In this document: positions 7,602 through 17,170 of the stretch, piece after piece
Layout of the letters: every line of letters starts with the position of its first letter
Numbering within the stretch: position 1 is the first letter of the stretch
Assembly: GCA_012269545.1 (NCBI GenBank)
Contig: JAAXKB010000036.1
Coordinates: forward strand, 2,421 to 66,420
From: Gammaproteobacteria bacterium
GTDB lineage: Bacteria; Pseudomonadota; Gammaproteobacteria; Pseudomonadales; Azotimanducaceae
Reading direction: 5' to 3'
DNA: 64,000 nucleotides
Program-made: the position numbers and the translations under genes
The notes under the pieces: generated by a model
Told to the model about the DNA's origin: nothing
Seen by the model: only the letters and a program-made list of their open reading frames with translations
Databases searched by the model: none

Positions 7602-9407
7602 ATGGCTGAACAACATACAACGCATGAGCTTGGCTTTGATCCAGATGCACTGCGAGCGAAATACCGCGAAGAGCGCGACAAACGGCTTCGCGCCGATGGC
7701 AATGAGCAATACTTTGAGGTTAAGGGTGATTTTTCCCGCTACGTAGATGACCCCTATATCGACGAGGTATTGGAACGGGAACCGCTCACCGATGAAGTCG
7801 AGGTCATCGTTGTCGGCGGTGGATTTGGCGGCCTACTCACTGGGGCCCGCCTTACCGAGGCCGGTGTCGGACGCATTCGTCTGATCGAAAAAGGCGGCGA
7901 TTTTGGCGGTACCTGGTACTGGAATCGCTATCCCGGGGCAGCCTGCGACGTCGAGTCCTATGTGTATCTGCCGTTGTGCGAAGAACTGAATTTCGTTCCC
8001 AAAGAAAAATACACCCATGCTCCTGAGATCCTTGCTCACAGCCGAGCCATCGGAGAAAAGTTCAATTTGTATGAATATGCCTGCTTCCAAACTGAAGTGG
8101 AGGGTATGCACTGGAACGAGGAGTCCCAGCGATGGACGGTCACCACCAATCGCGGTGATGTCATGACTGCCAAGTATGTCTGTATGGCAAATGGACCGTT
8201 GAATCGGCCTAAACTGCCGGGCATTAAGGGAATCGACACCTACCAAGGCCATACCTTCCACACCTCACGCTGGGACTATGACTACACCGGAGGAGGACCT
8301 GAAGGCGGGCTGACCGGACTGGCCGACAAGCGCGTGGGGATCATCGGCACAGGTGCCACCGCCATTCAGTGCGTACCACACTTGGCCCGCAGCGCCCAGG
8401 AACTGTATGTCTTTCAACGAACTCCAAGTTCTGTCGACGTTCGAGCCAACCGACCCACGGATCCCGAGTGGGCTGCAAACCTGACACCCGGCTGGCAGCA
8501 AGCCCGTATGGACAATTTCAACACCTTGGTGTCCGGCGGATTTGCGGATGAAGACTTGGTCAACGATGGCTGGACCGAAATCATCCGCAATCTGGCGTCC
8601 ATGGTGAATTTTCGCGGAGAAGTCCGACTCTCTCCTGCGGAGATCGCTACAAAGATGGAGCTGGCAGACTTTCAGAAAATGGAGCAAATCAGGACTCGCG
8701 CTGAAGAACTGGTTAACGATCCTGATACGGCCGAAGCCTTGAAACCCTACTACCGACAGTTTTGTAAACGACCCTGCTTCAATGACGAATACCTGCCGGC
8801 TTTCAACCGGCCCAACGTGCACTTGGTTGACACCGATGGCCGCGGCGTCGACGAGATCACCGAAAAAGGCATTGTTGCCAACGGCAAGGAAATCGAACTG
8901 GACTGCATTATTTTTGCTACCGGATTCGAGGTCGGCACGGACTACACCCGACGCTCAGGTTATGATCTGATCGGCCGCGAGGGGCTAAGCCTAAAAGACA
9001 AGTGGGCGAACGGCATTTCAACATTGCACGGCCTGCAAACCCGTGGTTTCCCCAACTGCTTCATCATTCATACGGCACAATCGGGATTCACCGTCAGCTT
9101 TCCACATGCCATGAACGAGCAAGCCAAACACATCGCTTACATTATTGATGAATGCGCCAAGGCAGGAGCCAACGTGGTTGAGGTAACAGCAGAGGCGGAA
9201 CAGGCCTGGGTGCAGCATGTGATCAGCATGTCGCGTATGAGTGAGTCGTTTCAGGCCGAATGCACGCCGGGCTACTACAACAACGAAGGTAAGCCGAACC
9301 CCATCAGCGTGCAAAATGGCGCCTACGGTGCCGGGCCAACCAAGTTTTTCAAAGTCATCGAAGCCTGGCGTGACGAGGGAACAATGCAGGGCTTGGAACT
9401 GAGATAG
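7602..9407 (+). CDS. Flavin-containing Baeyer-Villiger-type monooxygenase
   Basis: A 601-residue class B flavoprotein monooxygenase. The FAD site VVGGGFGGLLTGARL is near residue 70, the GTWYWNRYPGAACDVES block follows, and the fingerprint FHTSRWDY near residue 220 matches the FxGxxxHxxxW motif. The NADPH Rossmann motif GIIGTGATAIQ comes after it, and the ATGF segment (IIFATGFEVGTDY) is in the C-terminal part. The protein has an N-terminal extension of about 65 residues and the size of cyclohexanone or steroid monooxygenase-like enzymes. It would insert oxygen next to a ketone using NADPH and O2. The longer frame from 7494 lacks homologous sequence, so the ATG at 7602 is used. Confidence 0.92.
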   Translation: MAEQHTTHELGFDPDALRAKYREERDKRLRADGNEQYFEVKGDFSRYVDDPYIDEVLEREPLTDEVEVIVVGGGFGGLLTGARLTEAGVGRIRLIEKGGDFGGTWYWNRYPGAACDVESYVYLPLCEELNFVPKEKYTHAPEILAHSRAIGEKFNLYEYACFQTEVEGMHWNEESQRWTVTTNRGDVMTAKYVCMANGPLNRPKLPGIKGIDTYQGHTFHTSRWDYDYTGGGPEGGLTGLADKRVGIIGTGATAIQCVPHLARSAQELYVFQRTPSSVDVRANRPTDPEWAANLTPGWQQARMDNFNTLVSGGFADEDLVNDGWTEIIRNLASMVNFRGEVRLSPAEIATKMELADFQKMEQIRTRAEELVNDPDTAEALKPYYRQFCKRPCFNDEYLPAFNRPNVHLVDTDGRGVDEITEKGIVANGKEIELDCIIFATGFEVGTDYTRRSGYDLIGREGLSLKDKWANGISTLHGLQTRGFPNCFIIHTAQSGFTVSFPHAMNEQAKHIAYIIDECAKAGANVVEVTAEAEQAWVQHVISMSRMSESFQAECTPGYYNNEGKPNPISVQNGAYGAGPTKFFKVIEAWRDEGTMQGLELR

Positions 9408-9428
9408 ACCCGCGAGGGCACGCTAGCC

Positions 9429-10247
9429 TTAGGCCTTTGCACTAACCAACCAAACCGCGGCCCCCATGTGAAGGCCCTCACCTTGGTCAAGGGGTCGAAA
9501 GGCATCTTCCACCGCTGCTAGGGCCGCTGCACGTTGATCACCTTCAAGCTCAGACATCACTCGAGCGGCGGGACCGATCCGAGTTTGAAATGCCACCGCT
9601 TCCGCCAGAGAGTCGGCGACCCGCAACGTGGTGGAGTGAGATGTGACACTGATATTACTGAACCCAGCGGCCTGCAAAATTTCAGTCACGTAATCCTTAT
9701 CGGCAAAAGCAAACGGCCCCGGCGCGCGTGGATCGCTTGGCGCATCTGATGCCGGCAGAAAAGGCGCGATAGCTCGCCCTGCCGTGGACATCCATGGGTT
9801 GACGCCGGGTGCCTGCCAACACACAAACAGTAATCGGCCCGTAGGCTTCAAGGCACCGTGTAAATTTCGAAAAGCCCCCTCAGGGTCACTAAAAAACATG
9901 ACGCCAAAGCGCGAAAAAACCAAGTCAAAATCACCACCAAAATCCATGGTTGCCGCATCAGCCTGCCGATACAGAACCGATTGATCACGCCTGCGCGCCT
10001 GTTCGAGCATGGGTCCTGATACATCCACGCCCAGCACTTCGGCTCCCTGACCTTGCAAAGCGATACTGGTATCGCCGCAACCGCAGCCTACATCCAACAC
10101 GCGCTCACCGGGCTGCGCGTCAGCCGCTCGCAAACCCGCGGCTGATAATGGCTCTAGCAAGGCATCCAAGTGCTCCTGCATATCGACCCAAGTCGGTCCG
10201 GCGCGCTTATCCCAGTATTCGATCTGCTCTTGGTTATTCGTGTTCAT
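9429..10247 (-). CDS. Class I SAM-dependent methyltransferase
   Basis: A 272-residue methyltransferase of the UbiE/Methyltransf_11 type. SAM motif I is VLDVGCGCGDTSIAL near residue 50, then an acidic motif II (GVDVSGPML), and FSRFGVMFFSDPEGAFRNLH as motif IV. The acceptor is not identifiable. It is the last gene of a minus-strand unit, 29 bases downstream of the RoxA-like gene, and converges on the BVMO gene with a 21-base gap. Confidence 0.88.
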   Translation of the reverse strand: MNTNNQEQIEYWDKRAGPTWVDMQEHLDALLEPLSAAGLRAADAQPGERVLDVGCGCGDTSIALQGQGAEVLGVDVSGPMLEQARRRDQSVLYRQADAATMDFGGDFDLVFSRFGVMFFSDPEGAFRNLHGALKPTGRLLFVCWQAPGVNPWMSTAGRAIAPFLPASDAPSDPRAPGPFAFADKDYVTEILQAAGFSNISVTSHSTTLRVADSLAEAVAFQTRIGPAARVMSELEGDQRAAALAAVEDAFRPLDQGEGLHMGAAVWLVSAKA

Positions 10248-10276
10248 CTGCTCTCCCTGAGTATTTTCAATGCGGC

Positions 10277-11209
10277 CTAACGCGGCCCAAAAGATTCATC
10301 CACAGAATCACCGTTAAAATAGCGGCGCCCTCGAATGGTGGCATGTCTCTCTTCCTCGGTCATCTCCTCCAGCTCTGGATACTTAGTCGCAGTCATAAAA
10401 CGCGCAAACCAATCGGAAATCAGGTCGTCGTCGTTAATCGCCTGCCACAGCTGTTGTTTCGCCTGATCGATGAAAGCCTGATCAATATTGGATGACGCCA
10501 TTGCTGGCGTCAGAGCAGGATCGCGGTAGTGCTCGTCATAACCCTGAGTCATCAGCTCCACCGAGAGGTCGCCCAACATGTCAGCAATGCTGGGAGAGCG
10601 AAAACCAATGGAGTAAGTTAGGCACTCGGTCTCCGCGACCCCCCAGTGCGCGACTCCAGGTGGCAAATAAAGCATGTCTCCCGGCTCTAGCAGCCACTCT
10701 TCTCGCACGTTAAATTCCTTCAAAATCCGCAGCGGACTGTCGTCTCTCAACGCTGTTTCCCGCGAGCATTCGGGCCCAATCTGCCATCGTCTTTGGCCTT
10801 CGACTTGGAGCAAGAACACATCGTACTGGTCGAAGTGCGGACCAACGCTGCCTCCAGGGCAAGCAAAACTGATCATCACATCGTCTAATCGCCAAGGCGG
10901 CAGAAAAGTGAATTGCGCGAGCAGTTCCTGTACCTCGGGGACCCAAAGGTCGACGCCCTGCACCAGCAGGGTCCAATCACGCTCAGGCAGGGTGAGAAAA
11001 TCATTCTCGGTGAACGGGCCATGCTTTAACGACCAATCCGCGCCCTGAAATTCGACAAGGCGAGACTCCACTTCAGCTTCTAGGGCCAAACCCGCCAATT
11101 CCTCAGCACTGATTGGCGACGTGTAGTTTGCGAGCGCATCGCGGATCAACAGCGGTTTTTTTTGCCAATATTCCTGCAGAAACGCATCGGCTGAGAGGTC
11201 ACCTAACAT
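10277..11209 (-). CDS. roxA: JmjC/cupin-fold 2-oxoglutarate oxygenase, ribosomal protein uL16 arginine hydroxylase type
   Basis: A 310-residue Fe(II)/2-oxoglutarate oxygenase of the YcfD/RoxA family, which in E. coli hydroxylates an arginine of ribosomal protein uL16. The segment QKKPLLIRDAL near the N-terminus, the iron-binding HxD in GPHFDQYDVFLLQ (about residue 123), and the distal His in PPGVAHWGVAE (about residue 187) are visible, followed by the helical dimerisation and winged-helix region. The ATG at 11209 (MLGDLSADAF) fits the family better than the frame start at 11314. It overlaps the upstream glycosidase gene by 11 bases, so translation may be coupled. Confidence 0.88.
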   Translation of the reverse strand: MLGDLSADAFLQEYWQKKPLLIRDALANYTSPISAEELAGLALEAEVESRLVEFQGADWSLKHGPFTENDFLTLPERDWTLLVQGVDLWVPEVQELLAQFTFLPPWRLDDVMISFACPGGSVGPHFDQYDVFLLQVEGQRRWQIGPECSRETALRDDSPLRILKEFNVREEWLLEPGDMLYLPPGVAHWGVAETECLTYSIGFRSPSIADMLGDLSVELMTQGYDEHYRDPALTPAMASSNIDQAFIDQAKQQLWQAINDDDLISDWFARFMTATKYPELEEMTEEERHATIRGRRYFNGDSVDESFGPR

Positions 11210-13520
11210 TACGATCTGCCTTCGCTCGTTTGTGGCGGGCGGCTTGTGAGACTGATGACGTAGCCAGCGTGCCAGAGGTTGAGGGCTCAATACCCTGCAA
11301 ACGCAAATAAGCAAGCAACGGCTGTGAATGAGAGTGCAGATTACTCACGGGAAAATCTTGCATTGCGAACCGGTCGGTCGCCCAAGTCTGACCGGGGCGG
11401 GAAGCTTCCGGAGCATTCCACGCGTCTGGACCAGACAACGTACCCCCCCACTCGGTCGGATAGTGGCGCGCGTGGTTTGCCAACAGCATACGCCGCCACT
11501 CATCCTTAGCCATGGCAGGCCGATAGCGGGCTGCCGCCCATACGAGGGTCATGTTGATCGAGTACCAAATACCGCCCTGAGTGCCCTCACCCGGCCGATC
11601 CATGTGTGGATTGTTAGCCGGATCAATAGGCCAAAGCACACGGGCCCCTAGCGGGCTATTTTTGCGATGGTGTTGATCAATGAAGTCCAACACCTGCTTG
11701 GCCTGTGCTGGAGATGCGGCACCACACAAAATTGCCCAAGGCTGCACTTCGAGCCAACAGTCGCGACGACCAATCGGGGTGCCCTGAGGGGTGTAAGCAC
11801 GATCAAACCAGCGACCGTTCCATGCCGCCGCGACCCGATCTCGATAAACATCGGACAGTACCAGTGCCCGTTGCGCCGCCCTACTCTCGCCCAAACGCTC
11901 GAGGAGCGGAGCAAAAACTCGCAACACCCAACTGGCCATGGCGGAATTGAGGACTGAGCTGCCAGCCCGGCTCATCGATTCACGATCAACCCCACTTTGC
12001 TCCAACACCATGTCGTTCCAATCCGCATTACCCATGCGCACATGATCCAAGGCGCCTTGGCCAATGCCGGTTTCAAAGTAACGAAACTGGCGCAGCAGGT
12101 GATCCAGCAAACTGACCGGCTCCGTATCGTAAACGGGGTGATAGGCCAGCGAGATCGTGAAGGCTTGCTCATCGTTCGTGGCAGCAAGGTATTCTGCCGC
12201 CAGCCAAAAAGCCCAAAGATTCTGATCCGACGGCTGCAGCAAATGGGTCATCGGCGATTTGCCGCCGTTCAATGCATAGGGCAAATTGCCGTCTGGAGAC
12301 GCCCAGGCGCAGGTATTGCGCAGCACCGAAATGGCAATGTCAGGATTCGTGTGAACCAAGGGCAAGGCATGCTGCAGTTGGTCTCGAGCGGCCGCGTTCG
12401 CGCCCAAAATAAACCCGTAAACCGAGCCTTGATTTAACGTATGTCCGCCAAGCACGTGGTCTTGATTGGCTGCGCCCGTTAGCACCCCGTGGTGCCACAG
12501 CAATTCCCGCCGCTGCTCCGCAGAATCTGCCCCAGCCCAGCGGGACCAGCCATCCATTAAAAATGAACGATGCTGTTGCTGGCTTAGCAGCCACTGCCCC
12601 TGCGGGTCGGTCGTCCACGCATCGTCTTCCCGGGGCAGACACCCGAAGCGAAGCCAGAGATCTTTCTGCTCACCCGGTATCACTTGCAAACGGCTGTTCG
12701 CGGTCAGCGTCGGCCAAGATGAACCGGTTTGCACAACGAACTCTGCATCCGTTTGCCCAAGCACCTGCAAGGACAGGGTGCGCGGTTCGCCGATCAACCC
12801 AGATCCATCGGAAAAAACTTCAGTCGCCGATAAACGACGATGCAGCGGATCTTGTTCGACCGCATAGGACACCAAGCGACCTGCACTATCGCGACTTTGC
12901 ACGCTCTGCCATGTCTGCAGAAAGCGCGGCTCCAATGGCCACTGCTCGGTCAGACACAGCCACTGGGGCTGAGCGTTGGCCGCCCCGGTAACCCGCAGCC
13001 GGATGGCCACCCAAGGATAGGGCCCTGCCGGCACCAATACCGTCCGTTCTACGTTGATCTCATGTTCTTGATATTGACGGCACACCTGCCGCACTGCGAA
13101 CGTCTGACCGCAAAATTGCTGCGCGCCCCATCGCCGCCAACGATTCGACGCCTCGAGACTGTGGATCGCCAAATGGGGGTCTTCGGCGGCGGGTCTCGCG
13201 TACCTTAGCCAGCGCATGCCCTGACTTTCATCGAATAGGCCAAGGCTACCGTCGGTTCCGGCGAGCACCTGAAGCCGAAGGTTGCCAAAGACATGCCAAT
13301 TGCGCTGCACGGTTAGGCCATCGGTGGGTGCATAAACGAACTCTGGGAGGGGGAATGCATGCTCCTCAAGTCGTGTTCGCGCCTCAAAATTGCGCCGTGC
13401 GCCAAAACTCTCTGGAAGCCTTCCTGCAGGCGGTTCAGCCATTGTAGCCACGTTGGAAGCAAGGCCCGATGAGACAATGCCCAGCGAGGTGGCAGCTTGA
13501 ATAAACGTTCTACGTCGCAC
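11199..13520 (-). CDS. Tat-exported six-hairpin glycosidase, GH94 (cellobiose phosphorylase)-like
   Basis: A 773-residue protein with a twin-arginine-type leader (MRRRTFIQAATSLGIV) and so probably exported folded. The N-terminal half is beta-rich; the C-terminal half looks like an alpha/alpha six-barrel, with LWAFWLAAEYLAATND and an NADWNDMV motif near residue 497 that resembles the catalytic DWNDG of GH94 phosphorylases and related enzymes. A periplasmic phosphorylase would be unusual, so hydrolysis by a GH94-like or related clan member is also possible. The gene heads a minus-strand unit with the RoxA-like oxygenase and a methyltransferase, and is divergent from the PQQ dehydrogenase gene. 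Confidence 0.7.
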   Translation of the reverse strand: MRRRTFIQAATSLGIVSSGLASNVATMAEPPAGRLPESFGARRNFEARTRLEEHAFPLPEFVYAPTDGLTVQRNWHVFGNLRLQVLAGTDGSLGLFDESQGMRWLRYARPAAEDPHLAIHSLEASNRWRRWGAQQFCGQTFAVRQVCRQYQEHEINVERTVLVPAGPYPWVAIRLRVTGAANAQPQWLCLTEQWPLEPRFLQTWQSVQSRDSAGRLVSYAVEQDPLHRRLSATEVFSDGSGLIGEPRTLSLQVLGQTDAEFVVQTGSSWPTLTANSRLQVIPGEQKDLWLRFGCLPREDDAWTTDPQGQWLLSQQQHRSFLMDGWSRWAGADSAEQRRELLWHHGVLTGAANQDHVLGGHTLNQGSVYGFILGANAAARDQLQHALPLVHTNPDIAISVLRNTCAWASPDGNLPYALNGGKSPMTHLLQPSDQNLWAFWLAAEYLAATNDEQAFTISLAYHPVYDTEPVSLLDHLLRQFRYFETGIGQGALDHVRMGNADWNDMVLEQSGVDRESMSRAGSSVLNSAMASWVLRVFAPLLERLGESRAAQRALVLSDVYRDRVAAAWNGRWFDRAYTPQGTPIGRRDCWLEVQPWAILCGAASPAQAKQVLDFIDQHHRKNSPLGARVLWPIDPANNPHMDRPGEGTQGGIWYSINMTLVWAAARYRPAMAKDEWRRMLLANHARHYPTEWGGTLSGPDAWNAPEASRPGQTWATDRFAMQDFPVSNLHSHSQPLLAYLRLQGIEPSTSGTLATSSVSQAARHKRAKADRNVR

Positions 13521-13635
13521 AAATACTCCAAAAAACTAACTAAAAGTTGATGTGGTATGTCGGTCGGTCTGGACGTACTCTAGCCCTATCCTTGGGAGGG
13601 GATATAAGAACAACATAATGCCACAGGGGGAAACG

Positions 13636-15822
13636 ATGAACCTTATCAACATGGGAAGACGTGGCGTGCTCGTATTCGCCGCCGCACTCTTCGTTGCAGC
13701 GTGCTCGTCAGGGAGCGACACGAGCGAAACGTCACTAACGCAAACGAACAACGCCGGGCCTGCCGGCAACATTGATGACGAGCGCATCAACGGCGCTGCC
13801 AGCGAACCGGGCAATTGGCTAGCGCACGGTTTGGACTACCGCGAGCAGCGGTTCTCGCCACTAACTCAAATCAACCGAGACACAGTGGCCAAACTCGGAC
13901 TGGCATACGAACTGGATGTGGGCAGCAACGATGCGTTGGAGGCGACGCCAATCGTGGTGGACAACACAATGTTCTTCACGTCCACCTATTCCATCGTGCA
14001 TGCGGTGGATGCAGTCAGTGGCGAGGAGCTTTGGCGTTACGATCCTCAAGTACCCAAAGAATTTCTGCGTAAGGCCTGCTGCGGGCCAATCAACCGAGGC
14101 GTTTCGGTTTATCAGGGCAACGTTTATGTCGCGACCTTGGATGGACGCTTGGTTGCGGTAAAAGCCAGCAACGGCGAAAAGGTCTGGGAGGTAGACACCG
14201 TCATTGACCGAGACCGCTTTTACACGATCACCGGCGCGCCCAAGACTGCCAAGGGCAAGGTCTTCATCGGCAACGGTGGAGCTGAGTTTGGCGTTCGCGG
14301 CTATGTGACAGCTTATGATGCCGCTACCGGTGAACAAATCTGGCGCTTCTACACGGTGCCTGGCGATCCATCCCTGCCCTTTGAGCATCCGGAAATGGAG
14401 CTGGCCGCGACGACCTGGAAAGGCGGCTCGTGGTGGGAAGTTGGCGGAGGTGGCACCGTTTGGAATTCCATTGTTTATGATCCGGAATTCGATCAAGTTT
14501 ACTTGGGTGTTGGTAACGGCGCGCCTTGGACTCGCGTGATTCGCTCACCCGGCGGTGGCGACAATTTATTTCTGTCCAGTATTGTCGCAGTGGATGCGGA
14601 TACCGGCAGCATGAACTGGTACTACCAAACTACCCCGGGTGACAACTGGGACTACACCGCCGTGCAGGACATGACACTGGCGGACATGACAATCGACGGA
14701 GAAGAACGAAAGGTGCTGTTACAGGCGCCGAAAAACGGCTTCTTCTACGTGCTCGATCGCAAAGACGGGGAACTGTTACGAGCGCATCCCTACGTGAAAA
14801 CAACTTGGGCAACCCACGTCGATATGGAAACCGGCCGACCTGTCGAGAATCCGGAAACGGATTACTCCGAAGAAGCCAAGTGGGTCCTACCCGGACCGTT
14901 GGGCGGACACGACTGGCAGGCCCAGTCCTTTGATGAATCTAAGGGCATCATGTATCTGCCGGCGCAGGATTTTCCATTCATTTATTCGCTGAACAAGGAA
15001 TTCAAGGAAACTGGGTATTTCAAGCGCAATCCGGGCACAACAAACTTGGGCCTCGACATAGAAAACAGCTCAATTCTGGCTGCCGAAATGGAAGACTCCG
15101 CACCGGTGGCCAAGGGCTATTTGAAAGCGTTTGACCCCATCAGCGGCGAGGAACTTTGGTCCGTTGATCATGTGCACTATTGGAACAGCGGTGTGTTGGC
15201 TTCCGCAGGGGGCTTAGTCTTTCAGGGTGATGGCCTTGGCTATCTGAGCGCCTACGATGCCGATACCGGTGAAAAGCTATGGACCTTCAACACCTACATT
15301 TCCATGTTGGCGCCGCCTATCAGCTACGCTATTGATGGCACACAGTACGTGGCGATCTTGGCGGGCACAGGCGGCATTGAGAACTTTGTGGGCACCACCA
15401 ACGAAACCGCTGCACTGAAGTACGGCAATTTCGGCAAACTACTGGTATTCAAGCTAGGCGGTGATGCAGTGCTCAAAGAACCCCGCATACGCGATCGCTC
15501 GATCCCAGAGCAGCCCTTACTGACCGCATCAGCGGAGCAGTTACTGCGAGGTGAACAACAGTACAATGTGGTATGCGGTGGCTGTCATGGGGCTAACGCA
15601 CGCGCAGCGGGCATCATTCCCGATCTGCGCATGATGGGTGATGGTAAGCACGCGATTTTCAAAGAAATCGTCATTGATGGTGTCTTGTCCGCTGGCGGTA
15701 TGGCCAGCTTTGCGGATGTTGTCACGCCCGAGGATGCAGAAAACATTCGTCAATACATCATCTCTCGCGCCAACATCGATCGCGCAGCAGCGCAGGACGT
15801 TGGCTCTGCAGCAGGAGGTTAG
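13636..15822 (+). CDS. PQQ-dependent alcohol dehydrogenase with C-terminal cytochrome c (quinohaemoprotein), lipoprotein
   Basis: A 728-residue periplasmic quinohaemoprotein. The N-terminus MNLINMGRRG plus hydrophobic stretch ends in the lipobox AAC, so the mature protein should be lipid-anchored. An eight-bladed PQQ propeller follows, with the vicinal cysteine pair in RKACCGPINRG (about residue 146), the catalytic Asp region GDNWDYTAVQD (about 335) and repeated propeller tryptophan motifs. The heme c motif CGGCH is near residue 645. Thr rather than Asp two residues after the catalytic Asp points to calcium, not lanthanide. The ATG at 13636 has a GGGGGAAA ribosome site. It oxidises alcohols or aldehydes and passes electrons to the respiratory chain. 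Confidence 0.92.
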   Translation: MNLINMGRRGVLVFAAALFVAACSSGSDTSETSLTQTNNAGPAGNIDDERINGAASEPGNWLAHGLDYREQRFSPLTQINRDTVAKLGLAYELDVGSNDALEATPIVVDNTMFFTSTYSIVHAVDAVSGEELWRYDPQVPKEFLRKACCGPINRGVSVYQGNVYVATLDGRLVAVKASNGEKVWEVDTVIDRDRFYTITGAPKTAKGKVFIGNGGAEFGVRGYVTAYDAATGEQIWRFYTVPGDPSLPFEHPEMELAATTWKGGSWWEVGGGGTVWNSIVYDPEFDQVYLGVGNGAPWTRVIRSPGGGDNLFLSSIVAVDADTGSMNWYYQTTPGDNWDYTAVQDMTLADMTIDGEERKVLLQAPKNGFFYVLDRKDGELLRAHPYVKTTWATHVDMETGRPVENPETDYSEEAKWVLPGPLGGHDWQAQSFDESKGIMYLPAQDFPFIYSLNKEFKETGYFKRNPGTTNLGLDIENSSILAAEMEDSAPVAKGYLKAFDPISGEELWSVDHVHYWNSGVLASAGGLVFQGDGLGYLSAYDADTGEKLWTFNTYISMLAPPISYAIDGTQYVAILAGTGGIENFVGTTNETAALKYGNFGKLLVFKLGGDAVLKEPRIRDRSIPEQPLLTASAEQLLRGEQQYNVVCGGCHGANARAAGIIPDLRMMGDGKHAIFKEIVIDGVLSAGGMASFADVVTPEDAENIRQYIISRANIDRAAAQDVGSAAGG

Positions 15823-15847
15823 TACAGCATAGGTCTTAGCAGCGGAC

Positions 15848-15877
15848 AAAAACGGCGAGCCTGGGTTCGCCGTTTTT
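15848..15877. terminator. Bidirectional intrinsic terminator
   Basis: A perfect 11-bp stem (AAAAACGGCGA at 15848-15858, TCGCCGTTTTT at 15867-15877) with an 8-base loop lies between the convergent PQQ dehydrogenase and MFS genes. A-runs and T-runs on the two flanks allow termination in both directions. Confidence 0.92.
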
Positions 15878-15888
15878 CGTTCCTAAGC

Positions 15889-17112
15889 CTACCCGTCATG
15901 ACTGTTAGACTGATTGCGAATACGCTGCGCAAACAGCGCCAAAATAGTGACGTTAATGCAGCCCACCAACATCGCACAGATAAACGACAGGTCGTAATCG
16001 CCGGTCAAATCGAACAGATACCCCCCCATAAATCCGCCGGCACCCATGCCGAACCAGCCGAAAAACGAAGTAATGCTCATTGCACGCGCAGCGAATTTGG
16101 CCGAAACCATCATTCGCGTGCACACCAAAATCGCAGACATAACGCCGGAGTAGGTAAAACCGAAAAGAACGGCAATCAAATATATCGCGGCTGTCGAATC
16201 CAAAAAGGGGAACCAAAACACGGACAAAGTCTGGCCTGCCGACATGACGATATAGCTGGGCAGAGCTCCGATCAGGTCTCCCAACCGGCCGCCAAGGATG
16301 CGCCCCAGCGCGCCACTTAGCATCAGCACCATCAGTACCGTTGTCGCCTGATCCAAGGAAAAACCAGAGTCCGTCAACAGCGGTACGAGATGCACAATGG
16401 GTACCGACATGCAGGTGCAGCAGAAAATAATCGCAACGCTGATCCAGACAATGACTTCGCGTTCCGACAAAGGAAACGTTCGTTCTTCGTCCACCAACTG
16501 CAGCCGCGCCTGTTCACGACCCGGTGATTCGCGAATCAACAGTGCCACCGGCAGTGCTAGGGCCAAATAGAATCCCGCGCTGAGCATATAGGTGGTCTGC
16601 CAGCCATACAGTTCTAAACTCAAGGCACACAAATACGGAACCACGGCCTGACCAACCGCACCCCCGGAAGCTGTAATGCCCAATGCCAGCCCGGGCTTAT
16701 GCGTAAACCAGAAACCTACGTTCGCGAATAGCGGCGATGTCACCATGGCATTGCCAAAGGCACCGAACAAAAAATACAGGCCGTAAAATTGCAGAATCGA
16801 CTCCTGCTGGCTCAACGCGAAAAGACTGCCCGACATGGCGAAAGCGGCGATCAGACCAAACCAACGCGTGCCAAATCTGTCCGCTATGTATCCCCACAAA
16901 ACGCCAAACACGGCTGACGAGAAGGAGATGACCGTATAACCAAAGGATGTTTGGCCGCGACTCCAGCCAAATTCCGTTACCAGCGGTTTCAAAAAGACGG
17001 AGATTGAGCCCAAGGCGCCAAAGGCCAGTGCGCTGAGGAGAAAGACGGCAAAGACCATTACCCAGCCATAGGCTGGATCGCGCGGCTGTGTCTTGGAAGG
17101 CGCTTCACTCAT
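15889..17112 (-). CDS. MFS transporter, monocarboxylate/oxalate-formate antiporter-like
   Basis: A 407-residue inner-membrane protein with about 12 hydrophobic segments. The block beginning AYGWVMVFAVFLLSALAFG, the VFLKPLVTEFGWSRGQTS loop and the YIADRFGTRW motif A between helices 2 and 3 are typical of the monocarboxylate/OFA branch of the major facilitator superfamily. Substrates of this branch are usually small carboxylates. The ATG at 17112 (MSEAPSKTQ) is preferred to the frame start at 17127. It converges on the PQQ alcohol dehydrogenase across the shared terminator and could carry an acid product or substrate, but this is a guess from position. Confidence 0.88.
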   Translation of the reverse strand: MSEAPSKTQPRDPAYGWVMVFAVFLLSALAFGALGSISVFLKPLVTEFGWSRGQTSFGYTVISFSSAVFGVLWGYIADRFGTRWFGLIAAFAMSGSLFALSQQESILQFYGLYFLFGAFGNAMVTSPLFANVGFWFTHKPGLALGITASGGAVGQAVVPYLCALSLELYGWQTTYMLSAGFYLALALPVALLIRESPGREQARLQLVDEERTFPLSEREVIVWISVAIIFCCTCMSVPIVHLVPLLTDSGFSLDQATTVLMVLMLSGALGRILGGRLGDLIGALPSYIVMSAGQTLSVFWFPFLDSTAAIYLIAVLFGFTYSGVMSAILVCTRMMVSAKFAARAMSITSFFGWFGMGAGGFMGGYLFDLTGDYDLSFICAMLVGCINVTILALFAQRIRNQSNSHDG

Positions 17113-17170
17113 GCGACATTTTAGCACCGGGGACGACGTGCCGTAGCGTTGAACAATCCGCTGTGAACTG

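Noticed and set aside
13636-15822. Lanthanide-dependent (XoxF/ExaF-type) alcohol dehydrogenase
   Set aside because: The residue two positions after the catalytic Asp in NWDYTAVQD is Thr, not the Asp that marks lanthanide enzymes.
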